This document shows positions 52,415 to 61,410 of a stretch of DNA of 64,000 nucleotides, piece by piece (the stretch's first letter is position 1; every line of letters starts with the position of its first letter). Below the pieces are notes generated by a model. It was given only the letters and a program-made list of their open reading frames with translations, did no database searches and was not told the DNA's origin. Source of the DNA: Youhaiella tibetensis (GTDB lineage Bacteria; Pseudomonadota; Alphaproteobacteria; Rhizobiales; Devosiaceae); NCBI RefSeq assembly GCF_008000755.1, contig NZ_CP041690.1, forward strand, positions 2,853,260 to 2,917,259, written 5' to 3'. Position numbers and translations under genes: made by a program.

Positions 52415-54388
52415 TCAGCGCAGGTAATTCACCAGGCTGAGCTGAGCGACCGAGGCAGTCGTCTGGTAGCTCGCCTCCAGCCGCGTCTTGAGAGCGAGCA
52501 GTTCCATGGCGGTCTGCTCCATGTTCACATTCTCGACATCGGTCAGCATCGTCTCGAGCTGATAGGCATAGGCCGTGTTGCGCTCGGTGGTGTTGCCGAT
52601 CGAGTTCTTGACCACGCCCAGTTCGAGCGAGATCCCCTCGACCGAGCCGTCCATCGCCGCCGTGTCCGAGGAGAGGTTCGACATCTGCCGCTCGACCATG
52701 GCGTCGAACCGGCCCTTGGAGGTGACGTCGTCGGTCGGGTAGCTCTCGATGCTCATCGAAGCGAGCGTGCGCACCATCTGGAGCAGGCCGTCCTCGTTGG
52801 CGCGCACGCCATAGCCGACCTTGGTGGTGTCATCGATCTGCGCCGTCGCCGAGAGACGCGCATTGCCGCTCTGCTGGCCGGTGTACCAGATGACGGTATC
52901 GGCCGAGCCGTCGCGCAGGGCAACCGCGTCCTCCAGCGCCACCGGCGGCGGGCCGGCGGTATCGACGCGCATCGGGTGCCCGTCGGCCGAGAAGAAGTCG
53001 TTGCTCGCCTGGTAGGTCGAAGCGGCCGAGAGCGTGGTCTTGGAAAGATCGCCCAGCGTCGCCTGGACGCCCATGGTGAAGTTGGCCGAAGTCTCGGCCG
53101 CGTCTGCCCCGATCTGGAACTCGCCCGGGCCGGGCGCACCCAGCACGGCCGTCATCTTCATCGTGGTCGTCGTGCCGTCCGGCAGCTTGAGCTCGAACGA
53201 GACGCTTTCGCCCGCCTTGGGATTGGCCGCGAACTTGACGTCCATGGTCGCCGGCGGCCCGGCATTCTGCGCCACGTTGATCTTGGAGCTGTCCGTCGAG
53301 ACGCTCGAGAGCTGGTAGCCGAAGACGGTGTTGTTCTGCGTGATGGTCGTGGTGTTGGTCGCCGGCAGCGCGGCCTGCGTCACGTCGAGCCGACCCAGTT
53401 GCGGCCCTTCGAGCCCGGAGAGCTCGGTCTGGAGCGCCGCCTGGAAGTTCTGGGCCGTCACGTTCTCGTCGAACGGATCGTAGACGAACTGCCCGGGGCC
53501 GGCCGGAGCCGTGTTCGTCGCCGTCAGCGTGATGCTGCCGTCGGTGCCGTCCGGCTTGGTGAAGTTGAGCGTGACCGTGTCGCCCGGAGAGGGCGAGAGC
53601 GGGAACTGGTTGAACGAAACGCCGATCTGGGTCGGGTTGCCGTTGGGATCGGGCGCCACCGCCCACACGTCCGTGGTGCTCGAGGTGAAGGAGTTGAGCT
53701 TGTAGCCAAGCTGCTCCATGCCGTCGCCCTTGAGCATGACCGTGTTCTGCGCCGTGACCGGATTGCCGGTGGCATCGGTCACCGGCTTGCCGTCGCCGTC
53801 GCGCACGGGGCCCGAGACGATATCGACCTTGGGCAGCCCCAGGTCGCCCAGCGTCAGCGCCCGGCCGAGATCGGCCTGCTTGCGCTCGTTGACCACCGTC
53901 TGCAGGCCCGCCGAGCCGCCCTGCCCGTTCATGATGACGTTGTAGCTCTTGACGGGCGCGGAGTCGGTGACGTTGCCGCCCATCAGGTAGCGGCCGCCAT
54001 ATTGGGCGTTGAGGGTATCGATGACCAGGCTCAGCCGATCCTGCGAGGTCTTCTGCAGGTTGACCATGACCAGGTTGTTCTCGCCATAGCTGCCCGGCGT
54101 CGCCGCCGTGCGCGCTTCCGACTTGATCTTGGAGAGGCTGGTAAAGGCCTGGTCCAGGAAGTTGAGCCGCATGTTGACCGTGGTCATGTTGTCGGCATAG
54201 GCGGTCAGCTTGGTCAGGCGCGCCCGCAGGCTGAGCGAGTTGGCGCGGTCGCCGCCGATCATCTCGGCGAGGCTGGAGGCCTTCTGCTGCGTCCCGAGCT
54301 GGGTCTGCAGCTTGCCCAGTTGGTCGTTCATCTTGGAGATGACGTTGTAGCCGGCCTGGACCGGGAACATGGACTTGTTGACGAGCAT
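52415..54388 (-). CDS. flgL: flagellar hook-associated protein FlgL, long form
   Basis: A 657-residue hook-filament junction protein. The N-terminal flagellin-like helices (MNDQLGKLQTQLGTQQKASSLAEM) and the C-terminal YAYQLETMLTDVENVNMEQTAMELLALKTRLEASYQTTASVAQLSLVNYLR region (in parts) are flagellin-like. Typical FlgL is about 300-400 residues. The extra length is a central insertion holding two diverged copies of a beta module (about 254-326 and 380-448), each with GDT/GES, PDGT, GPGQ/GPGE and an A-x-NF segment. It follows flgK by 6 bases. Confidence 0.9.
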   Translation of the reverse strand: MLVNKSMFPVQAGYNVISKMNDQLGKLQTQLGTQQKASSLAEMIGGDRANSLSLRARLTKLTAYADNMTTVNMRLNFLDQAFTSLSKIKSEARTAATPGSYGENNLVMVNLQKTSQDRLSLVIDTLNAQYGGRYLMGGNVTDSAPVKSYNVIMNGQGGSAGLQTVVNERKQADLGRALTLGDLGLPKVDIVSGPVRDGDGKPVTDATGNPVTAQNTVMLKGDGMEQLGYKLNSFTSSTTDVWAVAPDPNGNPTQIGVSFNQFPLSPSPGDTVTLNFTKPDGTDGSITLTATNTAPAGPGQFVYDPFDENVTAQNFQAALQTELSGLEGPQLGRLDVTQAALPATNTTTITQNNTVFGYQLSSVSTDSSKINVAQNAGPPATMDVKFAANPKAGESVSFELKLPDGTTTTMKMTAVLGAPGPGEFQIGADAAETSANFTMGVQATLGDLSKTTLSAASTYQASNDFFSADGHPMRVDTAGPPPVALEDAVALRDGSADTVIWYTGQQSGNARLSATAQIDDTTKVGYGVRANEDGLLQMVRTLASMSIESYPTDDVTSKGRFDAMVERQMSNLSSDTAAMDGSVEGISLELGVVKNSIGNTTERNTAYAYQLETMLTDVENVNMEQTAMELLALKTRLEASYQTTASVAQLSLVNYLR

Positions 54389-54394
54389 CTGAAC

Positions 54395-56266
54395 TTACCT
54401 TCCAACCGACTGCATGAGCGTATCGAGCAGCTCCTGCACCACTGACACTACGCGCGCATTGGCCGCATACGCGTTCTGCAATTCCATGAGCCTGGCCACT
54501 TCCTCATTGACGTCGACACCGTAGGTCTCGGTCATGCGCGAGGTGAGCGCATCGAGCGAGAGCCCCTGCGCATCGGACTTGGAGAGCGCGTCCGAAATCG
54601 TGGCGCCCTGATAGTCCACGGTCTGGGTGACCATGTCGCCCAGCGTGCCGTTGAGCCGGAAATTGCCCAGCTCCGGCGCCGCCCGGTATTCGGACGAGAA
54701 CTTCATCGTCTTGAACTGATTGACGATGTAGTCGACGCGCGCCGAGTCACCCGAGCCGGCCGCTCCGTCGTATTTCACCAGCTTGGTGTTGTCCGCCACG
54801 ATGGCCGCGTTGATCTGGATGCGGCCGGCGAAACCCGTCTTCTGGCCCTGCCCGTCGATCGAGCCCGTATAGGGCGTGCCGTTGCCATTGGCGTCCAGGA
54901 ACAGCGGCAGCGCCAGATTGCCGTCCTGGTCGGCCGTGGCGGTCGTGCGGGCCGTCATCGAGTTGATGGTGACCCCGCCCGAGCCGGTGACCGCCAGCTT
55001 GCCGGCATTGTCGCTGAACGCCACGCCCGTGATCGGCGGCGTCTTGGCCGCCATCATGCCGTTGAGCGTGTTCGAGAGCGCCGCGGACGGCTGCGTCAGG
55101 TCGGCGTAGAAGACGTCATCGCCATTGGCATCGACATAGTTCGCCGGCGGCGGAACGGTGCCGGCCGAATTGACGACGCGGATGTTGCGGGTCGCTCCGC
55201 TGGCATCGCGGTACGCAACCAGCAGGTCATCGCCATTCTGGTAGCTCGGTGCCAGCGGCGCCACGCCATTGGTGGGGTTGGCCAGGTCAATCTCGTAGCC
55301 ACCGCCCGCGACGGGCGTTGCCGGGGTCTGCACGGTCGAGAACGTCTTGGCGAGCGCGGCGGCGATATCGTCGAGCTGGCGCTGCGCATCGACCAGCGTC
55401 TTGTCGCGCAGTTCCACGAGCGCGGCGAGCGAGCCCGACTGCATGACGTTGTTGGAGACGAGGTCGACCCGGCTGCCCGAGGGTGTGAGCAGCGTGAGCT
55501 TGCCCGAATTGGTCGAGGAGGCATCCATGCCGCCCGAAGGCTCGAATTCGAAGATCGAGCGCTTGACGTCGAGCAGGCTCATGCCCGAGCGCGTCGAGAG
55601 TGCCACGGTGCCGTCATCGCGATAGTCGACGCGCACGTCGATCTTCTCGGCGATCTGGCTGACCAGGCGATCGCGCTGGTCGAGCATGGAGACGCGGGTG
55701 TTCTGGTCCATGCCGTAGTCGGCCAGGCCCAGGTTGACCTCCTGGAGCGCCTTGAGCTGGTCGTTGAGCTCGCCCACGCTGGTGGCGATCTTGCTCTCGG
55801 CTTCCTGGCGCAGGCCCTGGATGGTGGTGGTCAGCCGGTTAAGGGTGCTCACCATGTCCTGGGCCTTGGACACCACGTCGGCACGCGCGGCATAGTTGTC
55901 CGGGCTCGTGGCCAGGGCATCCAGCGAAGTCTGCAGCGAACCGAACGTGGTATCGAGCGAGCCAGCGGTGCCGGGCTTGCCCAGGTAGGTCTGCAGCCGG
56001 TCGAGGAAATTCGCCCGCGTATTGGCGTAGGACGAATCCGGCAGCTGCTTGGTGTAGTAGTTCTGCAGGGTCTGGTCGAAGGCCCGCGACACCTGCCCCA
56101 CGCGCACATAGGAATTGTCGCCCCTGCCAACTTCTATGACATTGAGCGACTGCTTATGGTAACCGGGCGTGCCTGCGTTCGAGATGTTGCGGGAAAGGAC
56201 TTCCAGCGATCCCTGGTTGGCCTTGAGGCCCGCCAGCGCGTTACCGATAGCTACTGTCAAACCCAT
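54395..56266 (-). CDS. flgK: flagellar hook-associated protein FlgK
   Basis: A 623-residue hook-filament junction protein. It opens GLTVAIGNALAGLKANQGSLEVLSRNISNAGTPGYHKQ-like (the rod/hook motif is SRNISNAGTPGYHKQ at about 25-39) and ends VNEEVARLMELQNAYAANARVVSVVQELLDTL. Between flgE and flgL in a three-gene operon. Length is in the normal range. Confidence 0.95.
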   Translation of the reverse strand: MGLTVAIGNALAGLKANQGSLEVLSRNISNAGTPGYHKQSLNVIEVGRGDNSYVRVGQVSRAFDQTLQNYYTKQLPDSSYANTRANFLDRLQTYLGKPGTAGSLDTTFGSLQTSLDALATSPDNYAARADVVSKAQDMVSTLNRLTTTIQGLRQEAESKIATSVGELNDQLKALQEVNLGLADYGMDQNTRVSMLDQRDRLVSQIAEKIDVRVDYRDDGTVALSTRSGMSLLDVKRSIFEFEPSGGMDASSTNSGKLTLLTPSGSRVDLVSNNVMQSGSLAALVELRDKTLVDAQRQLDDIAAALAKTFSTVQTPATPVAGGGYEIDLANPTNGVAPLAPSYQNGDDLLVAYRDASGATRNIRVVNSAGTVPPPANYVDANGDDVFYADLTQPSAALSNTLNGMMAAKTPPITGVAFSDNAGKLAVTGSGGVTINSMTARTTATADQDGNLALPLFLDANGNGTPYTGSIDGQGQKTGFAGRIQINAAIVADNTKLVKYDGAAGSGDSARVDYIVNQFKTMKFSSEYRAAPELGNFRLNGTLGDMVTQTVDYQGATISDALSKSDAQGLSLDALTSRMTETYGVDVNEEVARLMELQNAYAANARVVSVVQELLDTLMQSVGR

Positions 56267-56338
56267 CCTGGGTCTCCTGAATAAGGCTGCAACTTCCCGG
56301 CGCGTACGCCGGGATCACTGGATCACTGGCGCCAGGCG

Positions 56339-58054
56339 TCAGCGCATCATGTTGAGCGTTTCCTGGAGCATGGAGTCGGCGGCCGACACGATGCGCGTGT
56401 TGGCGGCGTAGGCCTGCTGGGTCACGATCAGCTTGGTGAATTCTTCCGAGATATCGGTGTTGGAGGCTTCCAGGGACGAACCCACGATGCCGCCATCCAT
56501 CGACAGGATCGGCTCGCCCGACTGCTGGGTGGCCGAGAACACGCCGCCGTCACCGCGCTTGAGCGCATTGGGGGCGTTGAACGTGGCCACCAGGATCTGG
56601 GCCACTTCCTTGGTCTCGCCATTAGTGTAGGACGCCACGATCCGGCCGGTGTCGGAGACGCCCACCGAGATGAACTGGCCAGCGCCGTAGCCGTTCTGCT
56701 TGAGCTCGGTCGTAGTGGCGCTGCCGGCATTGTCGGCGAACTGGGTGATGCCCTTGGCGCCGTTATCGATGGTGATGGCGCCCAGCGCCGTGCCGCCGAT
56801 GGTGAGCGGGTTGATGGTGAGGCCCGTCATACCCACTTCCGTGGCGCCCGGAGCGGCCGTCAGGCCGGCCAGCACGCCCTGGTTGAAGGTGTAGGAGCCG
56901 GCCTTGACCCAGCTGTCGGCCGGGGCGGCATCGCCCGTGCCGTAGTAGAGCGCCCAGCTCTCGGCGCCCGGCGTATCGGAGGTCTTGGCCCAGCGCATCT
57001 GCACGTTCACCGGCTGGCCGGTGGGCGAGTAGAGGGTGAGGCCGCCGCCCGCGATGGATTCGGAGATGAACTTGTCGGTGTCGCCCGACTGGATGCGATC
57101 GGGCAACACGCCGACGTTGGGGGTCTGCGCCGGGACCGGCATGCCGAACGGCGCGGTGCCGCCGACGGTCAGCGAATTGGTGTAGTCGTTGCTGGCGGTC
57201 GAAACGTTGAGCATGCCGCCCACGATCGACACCGAAGCGTTCGAGGTGCCGGCGACGCCGCTGGCGCGCAGCTTGGTCTCGATGTCGGCGATGGCGTTGG
57301 CGATCGGCAGCGAACGGTCGATGTCGTTCGGGCCCGAGGGCGTATCCGAGAAGGTATAGGTCAGCGTGTTGGCGCCGATCTTGATGGTCAAGGTATCGCC
57401 ATCGGCGACATAGGTCGAAGCCGGGCCGCCCGCGGTCATGTCGAGCGTGCCGGTGGCGGTGGCGTTGGCCGCGCCCGAGTTGCCGTAGGAGTAGGACTTC
57501 ATCAGCTCGCTGCCGGGCACGGTGGCATCGTACGAGGCGGTCTTGGGGAGTTGCGGCAGGTTGAGCTGGTAGTTGATGGTCGTGGAGGCCTTGGCCGGCA
57601 TGAACGAGTTGTCGATCTTGATCGCCTCGGGCACCGACCCGGTGATCACGCCGCCCGCCATGGCCAGGCCCTTGAGCCGGTAGCCGGCGCCGTTGACCAG
57701 GTAGCCGTTCTTGTCGATGTCGAAGTCGCCGCGGCGGGTGTAGAAGGTACCGCTGGTGTCGCCCGCGGTCGCCTCGACCACGAAGAAGCCCGAACCGTTG
57801 AGCGCCATGAAGGTCTCGGTCGAGGCATTCTGGATGTCGCCGCGGTCATCATTGGTGGAACGCGAATAGGACGTTACGGCGCCGGGCACCTGGCTCTTGA
57901 CGGGCGCGTCGGGGATCAGGTCCACGAAGCTGGTCTCGATGCGCTTGTAGCCGGTGGTCTGCGAATTCGCGATGTTGCCCGAGATGTTCTCCATGGCGTG
58001 CGACTGTGACCGCAGACCCGACACCGCCGTGGCAAGAGCCCCATAAATGCCCAT
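56339..58054 (-). CDS. flgE: flagellar hook protein FlgE
   Basis: A 571-residue hook protein and first gene of flgE-flgK-flgL. The N-terminus has AMENISGNIANSQTTGYKR (about 20-38), the C-terminus LEASNTDISEEFTKLIVTQQAYAANTRIV. The middle part has a module with DGDTLTIKIGANTLTYTFSD (about 218-237), similar in style to modules in FlgL. A clean sigma-54-type promoter and a FlbD-like palindrome lie upstream. Confidence 0.95.
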   Translation of the reverse strand: MGIYGALATAVSGLRSQSHAMENISGNIANSQTTGYKRIETSFVDLIPDAPVKSQVPGAVTSYSRSTNDDRGDIQNASTETFMALNGSGFFVVEATAGDTSGTFYTRRGDFDIDKNGYLVNGAGYRLKGLAMAGGVITGSVPEAIKIDNSFMPAKASTTINYQLNLPQLPKTASYDATVPGSELMKSYSYGNSGAANATATGTLDMTAGGPASTYVADGDTLTIKIGANTLTYTFSDTPSGPNDIDRSLPIANAIADIETKLRASGVAGTSNASVSIVGGMLNVSTASNDYTNSLTVGGTAPFGMPVPAQTPNVGVLPDRIQSGDTDKFISESIAGGGLTLYSPTGQPVNVQMRWAKTSDTPGAESWALYYGTGDAAPADSWVKAGSYTFNQGVLAGLTAAPGATEVGMTGLTINPLTIGGTALGAITIDNGAKGITQFADNAGSATTTELKQNGYGAGQFISVGVSDTGRIVASYTNGETKEVAQILVATFNAPNALKRGDGGVFSATQQSGEPILSMDGGIVGSSLEASNTDISEEFTKLIVTQQAYAANTRIVSAADSMLQETLNMMR

Positions 58055-58110
58055 TCAATAACTCCGTAACCGCTATGGCGGCGTGCCGCCCGTTTCTCGT
58101 CTGTGAAGAC

Positions 58111-58125
58111 GCAAAGAGCGTGCCA
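58111..58125 (-). promoter_or_regulatory. sigma-54-type promoter of flgE operon
   Basis: Read on the minus strand: TGGCACG-CTCT-TTGC, an exact match to the core TGGCACG-N4-TTGC. The flgE start is 57 bases downstream. Confidence 0.85.
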
Positions 58126-58212
58126 AACGGCTAAGCTATTGATTTGTATGGATATTACTCAGAACCGCGTCGGGCCGGAAACGTGAATTGCGGCAAAAAG
58201 CGGTACGGCCCC

Positions 58213-58227
58213 CGGCAGTTTCTGCCG
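58213..58227. promoter_or_regulatory. candidate FlbD (ftr-like) site upstream of flgE
   Basis: CGGCAGTTTCTGCCG, a perfect palindrome with 6-base arms, lies 88-102 bases upstream of the flgE sigma-54-type promoter. Confidence 0.72.
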
Positions 58228-58429
58228 TGGGCGAGAGGCCAATCGAGAGGGGCGGCACCCCTGGTCGGGGCCGTTCCATGTGCTTTGAACGGGGCGGATC
58301 GCAAAGTCAGGCGGAGAAAATTGAGGGGTGTTGCCCGGCCCGATCCGGTGGCACCGAGCCCAAACCTTGCCTCCGCCCCGCCGATGCCGTAAACGCAATG
58401 CCCACCCACCTTTAGGTCCGAATAGTCCG

Positions 58430-59296
58430 ATGCTCTTCACCAGTGCCGACGAATTCCTCAAGGCGCCGCGTCACGCCGTGACGGTGTTCGGCATGGCTGG
58501 TGTCGGCAAGACGCGACTGGCCGCGCTCCTGCGCAAGAACCACTGGTTCCACTACTCGGTCGATTACCGCATCGGCACCCGCTACATGGGCGAGTTCATC
58601 GTGGACAACTTCAAGGCCGAGGCCATGAAGGTGCCGTTCCTGCGCGACCTGCTGCGCTCGGATTCGATCAAGATCGATTCCAACATCTCCTTCGCCAACC
58701 TCGACCCGCTCTCAAGTTATCTGGGCCGTCCCGGCAACACCAAGAAGGGTGGCCTGCCGCTGGCCGAATACCAGCGCCGCCAGGAGCAGCACCGCGTCGC
58801 CGAGATCGCCGCGCTCCAGGACGTGCCGCTCTTCATCGAGCGCGCCGCAGCGCTCTACGGCTATGACAATTTCATCGCTGACACCGGCGGCTCGCTGATC
58901 GAGGTCATCGACCACGACGACGCCAACGATCCGGTGGTCAAGACCCTTACCGCCTCGACCACGCTGCTCTATATCCGTGGTACGGAGAAGGACGCGGCAG
59001 AACTCATCCGCCGGTTCACCGAAAGCCCCAAGCCGATGTATTACCGGCCGGAGTTCCTCGTGGCCAAGTGGAACGAATACAAGCAGATCAACGGCGTCGA
59101 GGCCGACGAGGCCGTCGACCCCGATGGCTTCGGGGCCTGGGGCTTCGAGGCGCTGCTGCACGACCGCCTGCCGCGCTACCAGAAGCTGGCGGAGAATTTC
59201 GGCTACACCGTCGAGGCCTCGGACCTCGCCACGGTGCGTGACGGAGACGAATTCCTGGACCTGATGGCGAGCGCGATCGAAGCCCGAATGCGTTAG
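58430..59296 (+). CDS. P-loop ATPase of unknown function
   Basis: A 288-residue cytosolic protein with Walker A FGMAGVGKTRLA (about 20-31). The fold beyond that looks like a nucleoside/zeta-kinase-type P-loop protein: DYRIGTRYMGEF, FIADTGGSLIEV (residues about 145-156) and LLYIRGTEKDAAELI. A substrate cannot be named. It lies before metA in the same direction, 65 bases apart, and is divergent from flgE. The start is set at the ATG nearest the fold; the ribosome site is weak. Confidence 0.72.
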   Translation: MLFTSADEFLKAPRHAVTVFGMAGVGKTRLAALLRKNHWFHYSVDYRIGTRYMGEFIVDNFKAEAMKVPFLRDLLRSDSIKIDSNISFANLDPLSSYLGRPGNTKKGGLPLAEYQRRQEQHRVAEIAALQDVPLFIERAAALYGYDNFIADTGGSLIEVIDHDDANDPVVKTLTASTTLLYIRGTEKDAAELIRRFTESPKPMYYRPEFLVAKWNEYKQINGVEADEAVDPDGFGAWGFEALLHDRLPRYQKLAENFGYTVEASDLATVRDGDEFLDLMASAIEARMR

Positions 59297-59361
59297 CGCG
59301 TCACGCGCCGCTCAGATCGCCGTTCATCTTCGTCCAGTTCATTCATCATCGAGGCAAAGCC

Positions 59362-60273
59362 ATGCCCATTCGTATTCCCGATGACCTGCCCGCTCGCAAG
59401 ACGCTTGAAGCAGAAGGCGTCGTCGTCATGGATTCCTCGCGCGCCGCGCGCCAGGATATCCGCCCGCTCAACATCGGCCTGCTCAACCTTATGCCCAATA
59501 AGGAGCGCACCGAGACCCAGTTCAGCCGCCTGATCGGCGCCACCCCGCTCCAGGTCGAACTGACCCTGGTCCGCATCACTGACCACCAGTCCAAACATAC
59601 GTCCGAGGATTACCTCAAGACGTTCTACAAGACCTGGGAAGAGGTGCGCGAACACAAGTTCGACGGCTTCATCGTCACCGGCGCGCCCATCGCCAACATC
59701 CCGTTCGAGGAAGTCCGCTACTGGCCGGAAATGCTCGACATCATGAACTGGACGCAGACCAACGTGCACCACACGATGTTCATCTGCTGGGGCGCCCAGG
59801 CGGCGCTGCACCACTTCCACGATGCCCGGCGCTACCGCATGGACAACAAGGCGTTCGGGGTGTTCCGGCACAAGATCGTCCAGCCGCGCTCGCCCTGGCT
59901 CCACGGCTTTTCGGACAGCCCCATGGTGCCGGTGTCGCGCTACAACGACATCGACCGCACGAGCCTGGGCCCCGACCTGCAGATCCTCATCGACAACGAG
60001 GAGATCGGCGTCTGCATGATCGATGATCCCAAGCATCGCGCCGTGCACATGCTCAACCACCTCGAATACGACAACCGCTCGCTGGCGGACGAGTACGAGC
60101 GCGATATCAAGGCAGGTCTCAACACCCCGCTGCCGGCCAACCTCTTCCCCGACGGGAACCCGGTTGCCGAGCCCGAGAACCGCTGGCGCAGCCATGCGCA
60201 CCTGCTGTTCCAGAACTGGATCAACGAGATCTACCAGACCACGCCCTACGACATCGCCGAGATCGGCAAGTAG
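59362..60273 (+). CDS. metA: homoserine O-acyltransferase MetA
   Basis: A 303-residue enzyme that acylates homoserine at the first committed step of methionine synthesis. The nucleophile is Cys142 (FICWGAQAAL), with His233 and Glu235 (NHLEYD) completing the site, at the family positions. Residue 111, where Gly favours succinyl-CoA and Glu acetyl-CoA in studied enzymes, is Ala here (GAPIAN). The acyl donor is therefore uncertain, although many rhizobial MetA proteins use acetyl-CoA. No SAM-II riboswitch was seen in the 65 bases upstream. Confidence 0.93.
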   Translation: MPIRIPDDLPARKTLEAEGVVVMDSSRAARQDIRPLNIGLLNLMPNKERTETQFSRLIGATPLQVELTLVRITDHQSKHTSEDYLKTFYKTWEEVREHKFDGFIVTGAPIANIPFEEVRYWPEMLDIMNWTQTNVHHTMFICWGAQAALHHFHDARRYRMDNKAFGVFRHKIVQPRSPWLHGFSDSPMVPVSRYNDIDRTSLGPDLQILIDNEEIGVCMIDDPKHRAVHMLNHLEYDNRSLADEYERDIKAGLNTPLPANLFPDGNPVAEPENRWRSHAHLLFQNWINEIYQTTPYDIAEIGK

Positions 60274-60289
60274 GAAGGGAAAAGAAAGC

Positions 60290-60330
60290 GGCGGGTCCGG
60301 CGGGTAGGAGTCAGGGTCGCCGGACCCGCC
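60290..60330. terminator. hairpin between metA and the convergent secreted-protein gene
   Basis: A perfect 13-bp stem GGCGGGTCCGGCG / CGCCGGACCCGCC with a 15-base loop. On the minus strand it is followed by GCTTTCTTTTCCC, so it is better placed to end the minus-strand gene; on the plus strand no T-run follows. Confidence 0.7.
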
Positions 60331-60346
60331 AGATGTCCGCGGCCCC

Positions 60347-61237
60347 TCAGTCGCGGACAAACTCCCAGGTAATGCGGGTCCTTACGGGGACGACCACCTG
60401 CCCCGAATTGTGCGAGACTGAGCCGACATCGGTCAGCACCGTTTCCCCGCCCCAGGTTTTCGTGCCGGCCACGGCCGGCTGATCGAAAAGCTCGATCCGG
60501 TGCACGCCCTCGATGAACTGGACGCGCTTTTCGCTGGTGAAGGCGTCGCCCGAAAGCGCCACCGGAATGAGGATGCCCGCCGCCGGCAATCGCAGGCTCG
60601 CGACCCCCAGTTTCGTGTCGATCGAGAGCATGCTCGGACACAGCGAATCCTGGCTCTCGGTCCCCGGCCCTTCCGAAAGGATGGAAGCCTCGCCGCGGCG
60701 CTCGAAGTGATAGCGCCGGGCCGGGCTGGGCGGGGAAATGGCGTTGCCGTCCCCCAGATCGACAACGCTCGCATGCCCGGTCGCGCATGGCCCGTTGGCA
60801 TCGGCCACCCAGTTCTCGTAGCGCGTATTGTCCACTTCCATGCTGCCGAGCGCATTCTCGTCGGCCGCAAGCTGCTTACCGATGCCCATCATGGTCTTGG
60901 CGATGCACGCCTGGTCTTCGCCGCACGCTTCCACGGCGCTGGCGATCGCGGCCATTCCGGGAGGCAGGGATGGGTTTCGCGGATCGACGCCCCCAAGGGT
61001 CAACAGCGGCCCACCCCCGACCTCCGGCATCCACATCGCCAGGTCCAGGGACATGGAACGTTTGGTGGATAGCGCCGCCCACTCGATCCCGTTCGGGAAG
61101 TCTTCGCGCGCACTTCCCTCGAGTTCGACCTTCACGTGCAGTCTTCCGGTCGCCGGTTGCCCGGCAACGCTCACCTCGCCCGCCCCCAGGAGGAGGAGGG
61201 ATAAGGACAGGGCAGCGATGCGGATCGTCTGGGGCAT
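60347..61237 (-). CDS. secreted protein of unknown function
   Basis: A 296-residue protein with a signal peptide (MPQTIRIAALSLSLLLLGAG, ending near VAG). It has four to five Cys (ACGEDQAC, GPCATG, SLCPSM), suggesting disulfides, and beta-rich content. No family was recognised. It is convergent with metA and divergent from the YcjX-like gene. Confidence 0.7.
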   Translation of the reverse strand: MPQTIRIAALSLSLLLLGAGEVSVAGQPATGRLHVKVELEGSAREDFPNGIEWAALSTKRSMSLDLAMWMPEVGGGPLLTLGGVDPRNPSLPPGMAAIASAVEACGEDQACIAKTMMGIGKQLAADENALGSMEVDNTRYENWVADANGPCATGHASVVDLGDGNAISPPSPARRYHFERRGEASILSEGPGTESQDSLCPSMLSIDTKLGVASLRLPAAGILIPVALSGDAFTSEKRVQFIEGVHRIELFDQPAVAGTKTWGGETVLTDVGSVSHNSGQVVVPVRTRITWEFVRD

Positions 61238-61410
61238 GGCAAACTCGAAAGCCGCCGGTCATCGGCGCGGCGCGGACATTTGCAGATCGTCCGCTCCCGC
61301 GCCCCCATCGTTCGGACGGGGCCGAAAATCCCGGGCGATTGCCGCCAAACCACTGCCAGCCCTTGCAAAGCCATTGTCACGGCATACCTTAGCCTCACCC
61401 GAACCAGAGG

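Larger units (their letters stand above)
58055..58429. other. flgE-ATPase divergent region, 375 bases
   Basis: No gene. The flgE side holds a sigma-54-type promoter (58111-58125) and a palindrome (58213-58227). The remaining 200 bases before the ATPase gene have no recognised element, and no clear ribosome site precedes that gene. Confidence 0.65.

Noticed and set aside
52010-54445. An 811-codon plus-strand frame opposite flgL
   Set aside because: Antisense shadow; it would also start inside the flaF terminator and cross the repeat element.
59297-59361. SAM-II riboswitch before metA
   Set aside because: metA in alphaproteobacteria often has one, but the gap is only 65 bases and the expected pseudoknot sequences were not seen.
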